DNA of 64,000 nucleotides from CAVZTA01 sp963778025 (GCA_963778025.1 CAVZTA010000008.1:62001-126000), one strand, 5' to 3'; positions 1-10,457 are shown, counted from the first letter of the stretch. Numbers and translations: made by a program. Notes: generated by a model from the sequence alone, not told the origin.

Positions 1-1220
1 TCAGCGCCGGCACCGACGCGTCCGCGGAGGTCACGCGCTCCTCGTTGACCGTCACGCCGCCGCCGCTGATCATGCGCCGCGCCTCCCCGTTCGAGGCGAA
101 CGTCCCCGAGCTCGACGAGCAACGGGACGAGCCCACCGCGCGCCTGCTCGGCGGTGAACGAGAAGCCGTCGACCGCGGCATGGAGCGTCGCGAGCACCGC
201 CGGGTCGACCAGCGGCTCGCGGGAGAAGGCCGCCTCCGACACGCGCACCGCGTGGGCCGCCTCCATCTCGCCGTGGACGCGCGAGGTGATGTCGAGCGCG
301 AGCGCCCGTTGGGCCTCGCGGACCTCGGGCCGGCTCGCGACCGCCTCGTCCAGCTCCTCGACCCGCTCGCGCGAGCACTCCGTGAACCACCGCAGGTACG
401 TCCCGACGTCGCGGTCGTCGGTGTTCAGCCAGTACTGGTAGAACGCGTACGGCGACGTCCGCTTCGCATCCAGCCAAACGGAATCGCCCTCCTCGCTCTT
501 GCCGAACTTGGCGCCCGAGGGTGACAGGAGCAGCGGATAGGCGATGCCGTGAGCGGGCGACTCCTCGCCGCCATCCGCCGCCGACGTCCGGCGGATGAGC
601 TCCAGCCCCGCGGTGATGTTCCCCCACTGGTCGGCGCCGCCCATCTGCATCTCGACCCCGTACGTCCGATACAGGTGGGCGAAGTCGTGCGCCTGCAGGA
701 GCATGTACGAGAACTCGGTGAACGACAGGCCCTTCTTCAGCCGGATCTCCACCGAATCCTTGGCCAGCATGTACGGCACCGTGAAGTGCTTGCCGGTATC
801 GCGCAGGAACTCGATGAGCGACAGCTCGCCCAGCCAGTCCAGGTTGTTGACCATCACCGCCTGGGCGGCGCCCGGCGAGAAGTCGAGGAACCGCTCGAGC
901 TGTGCGTGGATCGCGGCGACGTTCCGCTCGAGGGTCGCTTCGTCGAGCAGGTTCCGCTCCGACGACCGCCCCGACGGATCGCCGATCATGCCGGTCCCGC
1001 CACCCACCAGCGCATACGGCTTGCCACCGGCCCGCTGGAGCCGGATGAGCCCGAAGATCGGGACCAGGTGGCCGACGTGCAGCGAATCGCCCGACGGGTC
1101 GAAGCCGTTGTAGCCGGCGATCGGTCGCCCGGTGGCGAGCCGCTCGGGGAGGCCCGGGGTGGTCGCGTGGAGCATGCCGCGCCACTCGAGCTCAGGGAGG
1201 AGACCGGCCAGCCCAGTCAT
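1..1220 (-). CDS. tyrS: Tyrosyl-tRNA synthetase, 3' end beyond the window, one apparent frameshift
   Basis: Class I enzyme that charges tRNA-Tyr in the cytoplasm. From the ATG at 1220 the protein reads MTGLAGLLPELEWRGML, then the tyrosine-binding loop YNGFDPSG, an LHVGHLVP signature equivalent to HIGH, GGADQWGN (family motif for the tyrosine/ATP pocket) and KFGKS (equivalent to KMSKS). The frame is open down to about 107. There the four-C run at 104-107 appears to hold one extra base. In the next frame the C-terminal S4 RNA-binding domain follows (ASNGEARRMISGGGV), continuing past base 1. Removing one base restores a normal TyrRS, so a sequencing error is more likely than a pseudogene. It is divergent from the PBP gene, and the 49-bp repeat copy lies in its 5' leader. 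Identification is firm; only the frame break is uncertain. Confidence 0.93.
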   Translation of the reverse strand, partial: MTGLAGLLPELEWRGMLHATTPGLPERLATGRPIAGYNGFDPSGDSLHVGHLVPIFGLIRLQRAGGKPYALVGGGTGMIGDPSGRSSERNLLDEATLERNVAAIHAQLERFLDFSPGAAQAVMVNNLDWLGELSLIEFLRDTGKHFTVPYMLAKDSVEIRLKKGLSFTEFSYMLLQAHDFAHLYRTYGVEMQMGGADQWGNITAGLELIRRTSAADGGEESPAHGIAYPLLLSPSGAKFGKSEEGDSVWLDAKRTSPYAFYQYWLNTDDRDVGTYLRWFTECSRERVEELDEAVASRPEVREAQRALALDITSRVHGEMEAAHAVRVSEAAFSREPLVDPAVLATLHAAVDGFSFTAEQARGGLVPLLVELGDVRLERGGAAHDQRRRRDGQRGARDLRGRVGAGA

Positions 1221-1293
1221 CACCCGTTCAGTGTCCGTCACACGGGGCCTTGCACTGGACGTCACAGGCGGGACATCGTATCGGCATCCGGGA

Positions 1294-1342
1294 CCCACCG
1301 AGGTCCGAGGCGACGCTCCTGCGAGCCATCGGCCCGAGGTCT
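1294..1342. repeat. 49-bp intergenic repeat, copy 1
   Basis: This stretch is identical over all 49 bases to 10458-10506. It begins CCCACCGAGG and ends CCCGAGGTCT. Inside is a small hairpin, CGA-C-GCTC, loop CTGC, GAGC-CA-TCG, flanked by direct repeats of CCGAGGTC. This copy is in the spacer between the divergent tyrS and PBP genes, about 75 bases upstream of the tyrS start. No third copy was noticed by eye. Confidence 0.8.
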
Positions 1343-1381
1343 CCGGTCAGCCATCCACCCCATGCTACAGTTCGGCCCGCC

Positions 1382-4096
1382 ATGCAGACCAGCCTTGCGC
1401 GGCGGCAACGGCAACGCCGGAACGGCTACCGGAACCGCCCGAAGGGGCACGCGGCCGTCGCGGCTGGCGCCATCGCCCTCCCGCTGTTCCTGTTCTCGAC
1501 CTTCCTGATCGTCGGCTTCATCGGGTTCGCCGGCGCGGTCAGCGCGTACGCGTACTTCGCGCAGGGGCTCGACGAGCCCAAGCAGGTCCTCGAGAACCTG
1601 ACCTTCACCCAGCAGTCGAAGGTCTATGACCGCAGCGGCGACATCGAGCTCGCGAAGCTCGGCGACGATCGCCGCGAGGTCGTGACGTTCGAGCAGATCC
1701 CGCCCGAGCTCATCGACGCGACGACCGCGATCGAGGACAAGACCTTCTGGGAGAACTCGGGCTTCGATCCGTTCGGGTTCGCCGCCGCCGCCCTCGACAC
1801 CATCAACGGCAACGAGCGCGGCGGCTCGACCATCACCCAGCAGCTCGTCCGCGCCCGGCTCCTTCCGCAGGCCGCGTTCGACGGCACCGTCTACGAGCGC
1901 AAGGTCAAGGAGATCATCCAGTCGATCCGCCTCACGCAGGCCTACCCGGGCGACGAAGGCAAGCAGAAGATCATGGCGGCGTACCTCAACCAGAACTTCT
2001 ACGGCAACCGCAGCTACGGTGTGCAGGCGGCCGCCAAGACGTACTTCGGCAAGGCGCTCAAGGACCTGACGCTCGCCCAGATGGCGCTCCTCGCCGCCAT
2101 CCCGCAGTCGCCCACGAAGTTCGACCTGGTGAAGAACGCGATCGAGGAGCCGTACCGGGACGACAACGGCGTCGACCGCAGTCACCTCGTCGTGCCCGAC
2201 ACCACCGAGGTCGTCGCGCGTCGCAACTACATCCTCGACCTGCTCGCCAACGACGCCGAGCGGCGCGTGCTGTCGGGAAGCCTCCACACCACCGCCGACT
2301 GGCAGGCCGCCAAGGACGAGCCGGTCGTCCTCGCGTCGCAGGCGTCGCCGCTCTGGCGCGCCCCGCAGTTCGTGTGGCAGGTCCGCAGCGAGCTCGGCGG
2401 GATCCTGTGCGGCAAGGAGAACCGCGACGCCTGCGACAAGATCGACACCGACGGCTACACCGTCATCACGACGCTCGACTATCGGATGCAGCGCATCGTC
2501 GAGAAGTGGCTGTTCGCGGCCGCGCGTGGACCCAACAGCAAGAGTCCCGCCGCCGTGTACCGGGCGATGAAGATCCCGACCCGCATGTACGACAGCTCGG
2601 GCGACTGGTTGCGCCAACTGCGGAACCGGAACATCCACAATGCGGCCGGGGCGATCGTCGACTACCGGACGGGCGAGGTCCTCGCGTACAGCGGCTCCGC
2701 CTCGTACACGGCGGCCGGCAACAACAAGTTCCAGCCGCAGTTCGACGTCCTCGAGGACGGCTGGCGCCAGCCCGGGTCGTCGATCAAGCCCCTCGACTAC
2801 CTGGTCGGTCTCGACGACAAGTCGATGACCGCGTCGACGCTGTTCATCGATGCCACGACCAACTTCGCGGGGCGCGGCCAGAAGGCCTTCAGGCCGACGC
2901 AGGCGGACGGCCTGGAGCGCGGTCCCGTCCGGCTCCGCTCCGCCCTCCAGTTCTCGCTCAACGTGCCGGCCATCAAGGCGGGCTTCATCAACGGTCTCGA
3001 GCACCAGTTCAAGCGGACCCAGGAGATGGGCATCCGCTACGCGGCCAACGCCGGCCCGGTGATCTCGGAGAGCATCGGGACGATCGAGGTCCACCCGATC
3101 GACATGGTCAGCGCCTACGGCGCGATCGCGAACGGCGGGCTGCTGATGCCGCGCCACATGATCAAGGAGATCCGCGACCGCGACGGGAAGGTCATCTGGC
3201 CGGCCCCCGACGCGAAGCCGTCGAAGGGCAAGCGCGTCGCCTCGGCGCAGGCGTCGTACATCATGACCGACATCCTGGCCGGGAACACCATCAACTCGGT
3301 GAACCCGTACTGGGGCGAGTGGGCGATCCACGACGGCATCGGCGGGCGCTACCGCCCGGCGGCGTACAAGACCGGGACGACCAGCGACAACATCGACGTC
3401 CACGCGTACGGCTATCTCGCGCCGCCCAAGGACAAGAAGGCACCGGCGCTCGTGGCGGGCGTGTGGATGGGCAACTCGAACAACGACCCCAACCGCGGCT
3501 CACTCTCGCTCGACTCGTCGGCGCCGCTGTGGTCGGCGATCCTGTCCGAGGCGAGCAAGGGCCTGCCCATCTCGCAGTTCAAGGACTCGAAGCCGAGCGG
3601 CCTCGTGAGCGCCAACGTCGACGCCTACACCGGCTTCAAGCCCGGCGGGTCGACCACCAAGACGTTCAGCGAACTGTTCATCAAGGGCACGGCCCCGTCG
3701 AAGTCCGACAACCTCCACGTGGTCGCCGATATCGACGCGGCCAGCGGCCTGCGCTGGCAGGATGGCTGCGCCGGGCCGAGGGAGGTTCGCTCGTTCCTCG
3801 ACCTGCGCAGGGCCGAGCCCGACTTCCCGCAATGGCGGTCGGCGACCCAGTCCTGGCAGAACCGCGCCCGCGGTGGACCGGGCAGAGGCACCACGTACTT
3901 CTACATCGGTGGATTCCGCCCGTTCGGCTCCTCGTGGGGCGGCCGGTTCGTGCCCGGCGCGCTGTGTCCGATCGCTCCGGTCGGCCCGCCGCCGTGCGTG
4001 TCCACCGACCCGCTCTCGCCGTGTCCAACGGGGCCGGCGGAGGGGACGAACGCGCCGACGCCGTCGCCGCAACCGACCAAGACGAAGAAGCCCTAG
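1382..4096 (+). CDS. Class A penicillin-binding protein (PBP1A family)
   Basis: Bifunctional peptidoglycan synthase of 904 residues at the cytoplasmic membrane. A basic N-terminus (MQTSLARRQRQRR) precedes one membrane segment at about residues 25-56. The GT51 glycosyltransferase follows, with TAIEDKTFWENSGFDPFG (about 115-132, catalytic Glu) and GGSTITQQL (147-155). The transpeptidase has the acyl-enzyme motif SSIK near residue 466 and KTGTT near 663. The tail is Pro/Thr-rich and ends in lysines. The ATG at 1382 is preferred to an in-frame ATG at 1250, because that 44-residue extension would be repeat and intergenic sequence and the membrane anchor then sits at the usual distance. It converges with mutS2, leaving a 10-base gap. 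The frame is intact over 2.7 kb. Confidence 0.95.
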   Translation: MQTSLARRQRQRRNGYRNRPKGHAAVAAGAIALPLFLFSTFLIVGFIGFAGAVSAYAYFAQGLDEPKQVLENLTFTQQSKVYDRSGDIELAKLGDDRREVVTFEQIPPELIDATTAIEDKTFWENSGFDPFGFAAAALDTINGNERGGSTITQQLVRARLLPQAAFDGTVYERKVKEIIQSIRLTQAYPGDEGKQKIMAAYLNQNFYGNRSYGVQAAAKTYFGKALKDLTLAQMALLAAIPQSPTKFDLVKNAIEEPYRDDNGVDRSHLVVPDTTEVVARRNYILDLLANDAERRVLSGSLHTTADWQAAKDEPVVLASQASPLWRAPQFVWQVRSELGGILCGKENRDACDKIDTDGYTVITTLDYRMQRIVEKWLFAAARGPNSKSPAAVYRAMKIPTRMYDSSGDWLRQLRNRNIHNAAGAIVDYRTGEVLAYSGSASYTAAGNNKFQPQFDVLEDGWRQPGSSIKPLDYLVGLDDKSMTASTLFIDATTNFAGRGQKAFRPTQADGLERGPVRLRSALQFSLNVPAIKAGFINGLEHQFKRTQEMGIRYAANAGPVISESIGTIEVHPIDMVSAYGAIANGGLLMPRHMIKEIRDRDGKVIWPAPDAKPSKGKRVASAQASYIMTDILAGNTINSVNPYWGEWAIHDGIGGRYRPAAYKTGTTSDNIDVHAYGYLAPPKDKKAPALVAGVWMGNSNNDPNRGSLSLDSSAPLWSAILSEASKGLPISQFKDSKPSGLVSANVDAYTGFKPGGSTTKTFSELFIKGTAPSKSDNLHVVADIDAASGLRWQDGCAGPREVRSFLDLRRAEPDFPQWRSATQSWQNRARGGPGRGTTYFYIGGFRPFGSSWGGRFVPGALCPIAPVGPPPCVSTDPLSPCPTGPAEGTNAPTPSPQPTKTKKP

Positions 4097-4106
4097 CGCG
4101 CTCGGC

Positions 4107-6537
4107 TCACCCCAGGGTGAGGATCGTCACGCCGTCGCCACCTTCATGGCGTTCGCCGGGACGCTGGGTCTTCACCAGCGGATGCCCGGTGGCCTGCCCT
4201 CGGACGGCGTCACGAAGCGCGCCCGTCCCGAGCCCGTGGATGATCGTGGCGCTCTCGAGGCCCGCGAGGGCCGCGTCGTCCAGATAGCGCGCCAGCGCCT
4301 CGAGGGCCTCGTCGACGCGGGCACCACGCAGGTCGAGCGACGACGCGACGGTCCTCGCCCGGCCCAACTGCAGCGCGCCGATGTTCGAGGGCGTGTCGTC
4401 GTCCTCGACGCGGCCACGACCCATCCGGCCGCGGCGTCCGTTCGCCCCTCCCCCGTCGACGCCGTCCCCGGCCGCGCCCGCGCCGCCGATCGCCGGCTCG
4501 AGGTCTTCCACGGCCACCGACACCCGCATCCCGCCCGCATCGAGCGTCGCGCGCTTGCCGCCCTTCTCGAGCGCGAGGATGCGGCCCTCCCAGCCGCCGT
4601 TGCGGCTCCGCGCCCGATCGCCGAGGTGCCACGTCAGGGGTTCCGCCGGGACCGCGGCCGGCGCGCCGTCTCGTCCCGCCGCGTCCGCTGCATCGGCGCC
4701 GGGCAGCCGGCCGAGCGTCGACTCGGCCCGCGCGACCGAGGCGTCGAGTGACGGCGCCGTGACCGTCTCCCGCTCCAGTCGCCGGCGCATCGCGGCGACC
4801 TCGTCCCGGAGGGAGGTCACGATCCGCTCGCCTTCGTCGCGCGCGGCGCGGACCGCGTCGTCGCGTTCCTTGCGCGCCCGGCGCCGTTCCTCCTCCGCGT
4901 TGCGCAGCGCCTCCGCTGCGCGCAGCTCCGCGGCGCGGGCCCGATCCAGCGCCTGTGCGCTCGCGCCTTCCTGCTCGCGGATCGACGCCAGCGTGGCTTC
5001 GAACGCGCGCTCGTTCTCGGTGAGCCGCGAGCGGGCATCGGCGACGATGGCCGCGGGCAGGCCCAGGCGCTCGGCGATGGAGAACGCCTGGCTGCCACCG
5101 GGCAGCCCGATCGTGAGCCGGTAGGTCGGGGACAGCGTGTCCAGGTCGAACTCGACCGAGGCATTGCGCGCCGCACCCGTCTCGTGCGCGTACACCTTCA
5201 GCTCGGCGTAGTGGGTCGTGGCGGCGACCAGCGCGCCCGCGCGGATGAAGTGGTCGAGGAGCGCCTGGGCGAGCGCCGAGCCCTCGGTGGGATCGGTCCC
5301 GGCGCCCAGCTCGTCGAGCAGCACGAGCGTGCCGGGGCCGGCCTGCTCGACGATCCGGGTGATCGAGCGCAGATGTCCCGAGAACGTCGAGAGCGACTGG
5401 GCGATGGACTGCTCGTCCCCGATGTCGGCGAACACGTCGCGGAACACGGGCAGCTTCGAGCCCGTCGCCGCCGGCACATGGAGACCCGACTGGTGCATCA
5501 GGGCGAGGAGTCCGAGGGTCCGGAGCGTGACGGTCTTGCCGCCGGTGTTCGGGCCGGTCACGACGAGCGCCGTGTAGCCGTCGCCCAGGCGCACATCGAT
5601 GGGCACGACCCGGCCCGTGAGGCCCGGGTGACGTGCCGACAGGAGGACGACCTCCGGACGGTCGGCGGTCTCGGCGCGGGTCCCGTCGACCTCTGCGGCG
5701 AGCTGCGCCTTGGCCGCCCAGAAGTCGAACTGCGCGAGGGCGTCCAGGGTCTCGCCGAGGAGCGTCGCGTTGGCGGCGACCAGCGCCGACAGCTCGTCGA
5801 GGATGCGCCCTTCCTCCTCCTCGACCGCGGCCTGTGCCTCGCGCCACGCGTTGCCGAGCTCGACGATGACGAGCGGCTCCACGAACAGCGTCTGGCCGCT
5901 GCCCGACGCGTCATGGACGATGCCTTTCACGCGGCCGCGCGCCTCGGCCCGGATGGGCACGACGTAGCGGCCGTTGCGGAGCGTGACGATCGGCTCCTGG
6001 AGCGCGCTGCCGAGCTCCGACCCGACGAGTGTGTCGAGCCGGCGCCGGAGCCGGTCGTACGCCACGCGGACCGCGCCTCGGAGCCCGCCGAGTCGGGGCG
6101 ACGCCGTGTCGAGCAGCTCGCCCACGGGGTCGAAGCTCCGGGTGAGCGTGCTCCGCAACGCGGGCAGCGGGTGGAGTCGCCGGCCGACGTCGCGGAGCAG
6201 CGGCCGGCGATCGTCGGCGAGGGCCGTGGCCAGCCGCGCCGCGGCGTCGAGCGTGTCGCCGATGCCCAGGAACTGCTCCGGCTCGAGACGACCACCACGG
6301 ACCGCCCGTCCCACGGCGGGCTCGATGTCGTGGGCCGCACCGATGCCCACGCCGGGACGCTCCGAGAGCAGCGCCCGTGTCTGGTCGGTCTCGTCGAGCC
6401 CGCGGGCCACGATCACCGGGTCGGACGACGGCAGGAGGGCCTCCGCGAGGCGGCGTGACGGCGGGAAGGACGTCTTGTCGGCGAGCCTCGTCGCGGACGG
6501 CGGGGAACTCGAGGAGGGCGATGGACCGGGTGTCCAT
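4107..6537 (-). CDS. mutS2: Endonuclease MutS2 with Smr domain, one apparent frameshift
   Basis: MutS-family ATPase; in other bacteria it suppresses homologous recombination or acts in ribosome-collision rescue. The ATG at 6537 gives MDTRSIALLEFPAVRDE. One extra G near 6486 then shifts the frame to LADKTSFPPSRRLAEALL, and the rest is continuous (809 residues after correction). Visible motifs are Walker A GPNTGGKT, the following DEQSIAQSLSTFS, Walker B LVLLDELGAGTDP and the TTHYAELK loop. A long charged coiled coil follows, then a C-terminal Smr nuclease domain (SLDLRG and HGLGTGALR). Its ATG overlaps the stop of the upstream glycosylase (TGATG), so translation is probably coupled. Length and motif order are typical of MutS2. 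Confidence 0.93.
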
Positions 6538-7226
6538 CAGCGGGACAGCGAGCGGCTGCGTGCGTCCACGAAGCGCCACGGGACGGTGACCCACGGCTCC
6601 CCGGCGTACGCGATGCCGATCCGCGGACTCGCCTCGACCGCCGGATCGTCATCCGCGGGACGCGGCTCGAGACGGATCGGCGAGTCGGGGTCGAGCAGGT
6701 CGACACCGGTGTGTGCCCGGTCGAGGCCGAGCGCGGCGGCGGCCAGTCCGGGACCGGCGCCCAGGCGATGGGCGGGGACGGCACGGAGGCGAGCGACGGC
6801 CGCTTCCGCGGCATCCGGGTCACGACGTCGTCGGCGCGCGTCGGCGATGCGCGCAGCACGCATCGCCTCGGCACCCACGAGTGGTTCGATGGCACGGATG
6901 AGGACCGCCGCCGGCCGGCCGTCGGGCTCGGTGACGACGTTGAGGCAGTGGTACATCCCGTAGACAAGGTACACGTAGGCCCGCCCGGGTCCGCCGTACA
7001 TCACCGCGTTCCGGAGGGTCCGGCCGAACCGCGCGTGGGACGCCTGGTCGTCCTCGCCGATGTACGCCTCGACCTCCACGATGCGGGCGACCCGCGGTGA
7101 GGCGTCGGCGCTCGGCTCGCCCGGATCCGGGTCGCGGATGATCCGCGCGCCGATCAGGCCGCGGGCCGCCTCGACCGTCGGCCCGGCAAGGAGCCGGCGC
7201 AGCCGCTCTCGCGGCTCGAGGTCAGT
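6537..7226 (-). CDS. DNA-3-methyladenine glycosylase (MPG/AAG family), start unresolved
   Basis: Base-excision repair enzyme that removes alkylated purines. The protein contains GPTVEAARGLIGARIIRD, the catalytic-region VEVEAYIGEDDQASHA, then MYGGPGRAYVYLVYGMYHCLN and RIGIAYAGEPW, all family signatures. Recognisable homology starts right where the upstream cvpA ends. No ATG, GTG or TTG exists in frame there; the nearest in-frame ATG, at 7367, would overlap cvpA by about 145 bases. A missed frame break or an unusual start is therefore likely, and the 5' coordinate given is only the first convincing codon. The stop overlaps the mutS2 start by one base. Between cvpA and mutS2, it forms a compact minus-strand set. 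Confidence 0.85.
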   Translation of the reverse strand, partial: TDLEPRERLRRLLAGPTVEAARGLIGARIIRDPDPGEPSADASPRVARIVEVEAYIGEDDQASHARFGRTLRNAVMYGGPGRAYVYLVYGMYHCLNVVTEPDGRPAAVLIRAIEPLVGAEAMRAARIADARRRRRDPDAAEAAVARLRAVPAHRLGAGPGLAAAALGLDRAHTGVDLLDPDSPIRLEPRPADDDPAVEASPRIGIAYAGEPWVTVPWRFVDARSRSLSR

Positions 7227-7797
7227 AGAGGTTCTCGATCGACTCGGGGAGGAGGAGCCCGAAGATGTCGACGACGCGCGGGATGATCGTCTGGTGGAGG
7301 ATGTCACCGGTCCCCGACGCGGTGAGCGTCTCCCAGAACGTGCGCAGGAACGGGAGCTCGTCGACATCCTTGGGCAGGCCGAGGAGGAAGTACGAGTCGA
7401 GGATGATGACCACGAAGGTGAGGAACATCACCGCCTGGAAGACGCCCAGCGAGCCGCCCAGGATCTCGTCCAGCCACTCGTACTTCTCGAACAGGGAGAC
7501 CTTGTTGTAGGTCCCCTGGATGACCAGCGACGACGCGATGACCGCGGCCGCGAAGATGGCCAGGAACCCGATCATCTCGCCGTACTGCGGCGGGAACTGC
7601 TCCCACTCGCGGCCCAGGAAGTCGCCCAGGGGCTCCTTCAGGTTCGCCGCGAGGAAGAACGCGAACACCATCGACAGGATGCCCAGCAGCCGCCGGATGG
7701 TGCCCTGCATGAAACCCAGCAGGAAGGCGGCGAACAACGCCAGGAAGACGACGAGGTCGAACACGTTCGCGCCCGACAGCAGATTGCCGATGTCCAC
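7222..7797 (-). CDS. CvpA family membrane protein
   Basis: Integral membrane protein of 191 residues. Four hydrophobic segments are visible, at about 12-32, 36-52, 76-96 and 117-140. The first includes VFLALFAAFLLGFMQG followed by TIRRLLGIL, the characteristic CvpA loop with Gly-Arg/Lys-rich turns. CvpA proteins are linked to colicin V production and envelope stress in enterobacteria, but the molecular role is unclear and none is assigned here. The ATG is taken at MDIGNLLSGANVFDL. The gene sits just upstream of the glycosylase with overlapping ends. Confidence 0.8.
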   Translation of the reverse strand: MDIGNLLSGANVFDLVVFLALFAAFLLGFMQGTIRRLLGILSMVFAFFLAANLKEPLGDFLGREWEQFPPQYGEMIGFLAIFAAAVIASSLVIQGTYNKVSLFEKYEWLDEILGGSLGVFQAVMFLTFVVIILDSYFLLGLPKDVDELPFLRTFWETLTASGTGDILHQTIIPRVVDIFGLLLPESIENLY

Positions 7798-7907
7798 ACG
7801 CCCCTCGAGGTGACGGCGTCCACGCCCGGCTGGACGCGCCCGCGGGAGCGTAACAAGCCGCGGTGGCCCGCGACAACGCTCCAGACCACACGGGACCGAA
7901 CCTCGAC

Positions 7908-10424
7908 TCAGCTACGAAGGCGTCCGCCCACGCTCGGCAGTGCCCGGACGATCGCCCCGACGGCCGCGTCGACCTCGCCGTCGGTCAGGGCGCGATCCAC
8001 GGCATCGAGCGTCAGGCGAACCGCAAGGCTCTGCTCGTCGGCGGCGAGCGGGGTGCCACGATAGATGTCGAACAGACGCACGTCGTGGACGTGCTCACCG
8101 CCCTCGAGCCGGACGAGGTCGAGCACGGTCGCGGCGGGGACGTCGTCGCGGACGACGATCGCCAGGTCGCGCTCCACGGGCTGGAATCGACCGATGATGG
8201 GAGCGCGCTCGGCGGCGAGGCCACCACCGCTCAGACCGGTCAGGGCCACCTCCGCGGCGATGATCCGGTCGCCCGTGCGGAGCTCCCAGGCGTCCGCGAT
8301 GCCCGGGTGCAGCTCGCCCACGATCGCCTGGAGCGCGGGCCCGGTCCGCCCTTTCGCCGTCGCGGCCGCGGTGCGGCCGGGGTGGAACGACGGCTCGTCG
8401 CCGATGGCCACGTAGGCGGGTGTCCCGAGACCCATCCGCCGGGCGACGAGCTCGAGCAGACCCTTCGCGTCGTCGAGGTCCCACGGCCGTCGGGGCTGGT
8501 TCCACGAGGGCGGCTGGGCCGCGCCCACGAGCACGAACGCCAGGCGCCACCACTCGCGGGGCGTCTCGCGGTTCGCAGCGTAGCCGCGCCCGATCTCGAA
8601 GATCGCGACATCGTCCGCGCCGCGGCGGAGATTCGTCGACACGACGTCGAGCAGGCTCGGGATCAGCGACTGGCGGAGGATCGAATGGTCCTGCGACAGC
8701 GGGTTCGTCACGCGGATCGGGCGCCCCGTGGGCTCCGGCTCGCCATCGACCGACATGACGGGCTCGCGGATCGGGAAGCGTTCGAGATGGCGCGGCGAGA
8801 CGAGGGCCGGGGTCACGGCCTCGGTCAAGCCGGCGCCGGCGAGCGTCTCACGGACGAGGTCGCGCACGACGAGCGGCGAATGGCGGTACGGGGGCATCGG
8901 CGTGTCGGGCGTGACCGACGGCGTGAGCTCGTAGCCACGGACGCGGGCGACCTCTTCGGCGATGTCCGCCTCGATGAGCAGGTCGCGGCGCCAGGTCGGG
9001 ACGATGGCCGCAAGGGCCTCGCCGGACGCGGGCTGCACGCGCAGCGCCTCGGGCACGAGGGCGACGGTGACGAGCTCTTCGGGCGCGGCCGCCTCGGTGG
9101 CCACGCCGACCCGCTCGAGGAGCGCCCGCTGCTCGTCGCCGCTGAGCTCCGCGCCGAGGAGCCGGTCGACGCGTGCCGGGCGGAACACGACGCGCGTCGG
9201 GCCGGGCTCGCGATCGTCGGTGTCGACCCGTCCGGGCGCGATCCGGCCGCCGGCCCACTGCGCCAGCAGCTCCACGGTCCGGTCGGCGCCGATCCGTGCG
9301 AGCCGGAACTCCTGGCCCTTCTCGAACCGGCCGGATGCCTCCGAGCGGAGGGCGTGGCGCTGCGCCGTCCGGCGGATCGTCACCGGGTCGAAGATCGCCG
9401 ACTCGACGATCACGGTGGTGGTCCCGTCATCGACCTCGGTCGTCGACCCGCCCATGACGCCCGCGAGACCGATGGGCCCGGACGGATCGGTGATGAGCAG
9501 GTCTTCGGGCGAGAGGTCGCGCTCGACGTGGTCGAGCGTCTCGAGCCGCTCCCCGGGGAGGGCGCGACGGACGCCGATCCAGCGACGGCCGTCGGCCGCG
9601 GCGGCGACGCGCTCCGCGTCGTACGTGTGGATGGGCTTGCCAAGCTCGAGCATCACGTAGTTCGAGGCATCGACGACGTTGCTGATGGGGCGCATGCCGG
9701 CCGCCAGCAGCCGCATCTGGACACGATCCGGGGACGGACCGACGGTCACGCCGTCGACCCAGCGACCGACGAACCGCGGGCAGCCGTGGCGGTCATCGAC
9801 CTCGACCACGAGCCGCTCGGCGGTCGACGCACCGGGCGTCTCCTGGACTCGCGGCTCCTCCCAGCGGACCGGCGCGCCGGTGGCGGCGGAGACCTCGCGC
9901 GCGAGGCCAAGGATGGAGAGCGCGTCGCCGCGATTGGGCTTGACGTCCACGTCCAGGACGGTGTCGCCGTAGATGTCGACGAGCGGGACGCCCAGCGGCG
10001 TGTCCGCGGGCAGGATCAGGATGCCGTCGCCGTCGGCGGTCAGGCGGAGCTCCTCGCCGGAGCACAGCATCCCGTTGCTGACCACGCCCATCTTCTCGGC
10101 GCGCTCGATGCGCCGGTCGCCGGGCAGGACGGCCCCCGGCAGCGCGACCGGGATCCGCTGCCCCGGCGCGATGTTGGTCGCACCGCACACGATCGCCAGC
10201 GGCTCCGTCCCGTCGCCCAGGGTGACGGTGGTCAGCGACAGGCGGTCGGCACGCGGGTGCTTGTCGACGGTCAGGAGCTCGCCGACGACGACCTGCTGCC
10301 AGTCATCGCCCCACCGCTCGATGGTCTTGACCTCCATCCCCAGGAGCGTCAGGCGCTCCGCGAGGGCCTCCGGGTCAAGCTCGACGTCGACGAACTCGAC
10401 AAGCCAGCGCAGCGGGATCCTCAT
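7908..10424 (-). CDS. pheT: Phenylalanyl-tRNA synthetase beta subunit
   Basis: Beta subunit of the alpha2-beta2 enzyme that charges tRNA-Phe, 838 residues, intact. It starts MRIPLRWLVEFVDVELDP. The tRNA-binding OB-like domain follows (about 40-150, with VDKHPRADRLSLTTV and VVSNGMLCSGEEL). The B3/B4 editing region carries VKPNRGDALSILGLAREV, and a B5 domain is near 410-480. The catalytic-like core includes NPLSQDHSILRQSLIPSLL. The C-terminus is an FDX-ACB anticodon-binding domain (FQPVERDLAIVVRDDVPA). It follows pheS in the same direction, with an 85-base spacer that contains copy 2 of the 49-bp repeat. Confidence 0.97.
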   Translation of the reverse strand: MRIPLRWLVEFVDVELDPEALAERLTLLGMEVKTIERWGDDWQQVVVGELLTVDKHPRADRLSLTTVTLGDGTEPLAIVCGATNIAPGQRIPVALPGAVLPGDRRIERAEKMGVVSNGMLCSGEELRLTADGDGILILPADTPLGVPLVDIYGDTVLDVDVKPNRGDALSILGLAREVSAATGAPVRWEEPRVQETPGASTAERLVVEVDDRHGCPRFVGRWVDGVTVGPSPDRVQMRLLAAGMRPISNVVDASNYVMLELGKPIHTYDAERVAAAADGRRWIGVRRALPGERLETLDHVERDLSPEDLLITDPSGPIGLAGVMGGSTTEVDDGTTTVIVESAIFDPVTIRRTAQRHALRSEASGRFEKGQEFRLARIGADRTVELLAQWAGGRIAPGRVDTDDREPGPTRVVFRPARVDRLLGAELSGDEQRALLERVGVATEAAAPEELVTVALVPEALRVQPASGEALAAIVPTWRRDLLIEADIAEEVARVRGYELTPSVTPDTPMPPYRHSPLVVRDLVRETLAGAGLTEAVTPALVSPRHLERFPIREPVMSVDGEPEPTGRPIRVTNPLSQDHSILRQSLIPSLLDVVSTNLRRGADDVAIFEIGRGYAANRETPREWWRLAFVLVGAAQPPSWNQPRRPWDLDDAKGLLELVARRMGLGTPAYVAIGDEPSFHPGRTAAATAKGRTGPALQAIVGELHPGIADAWELRTGDRIIAAEVALTGLSGGGLAAERAPIIGRFQPVERDLAIVVRDDVPAATVLDLVRLEGGEHVHDVRLFDIYRGTPLAADEQSLAVRLTLDAVDRALTDGEVDAAVGAIVRALPSVGGRLRS

Positions 10425-10457
10425 CTACCGTCACCCTCAGCGATGACTCGCCGTTCG

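Noticed and set aside
1294..1342. The 49-bp repeat as a T-box riboswitch
   Set aside because: It contains GGTGGG on the minus strand but not the ACCGCG half, and no terminator or stem I could be drawn; the thrS leader shows how a real one looks here.
1262..3403. A 713-codon open frame on the minus strand opposite the PBP gene
   Set aside because: Antisense shadow produced by high G+C content; the protein is Arg/Val/Asp-rich without motifs, while the plus strand encodes a full PBP1A.
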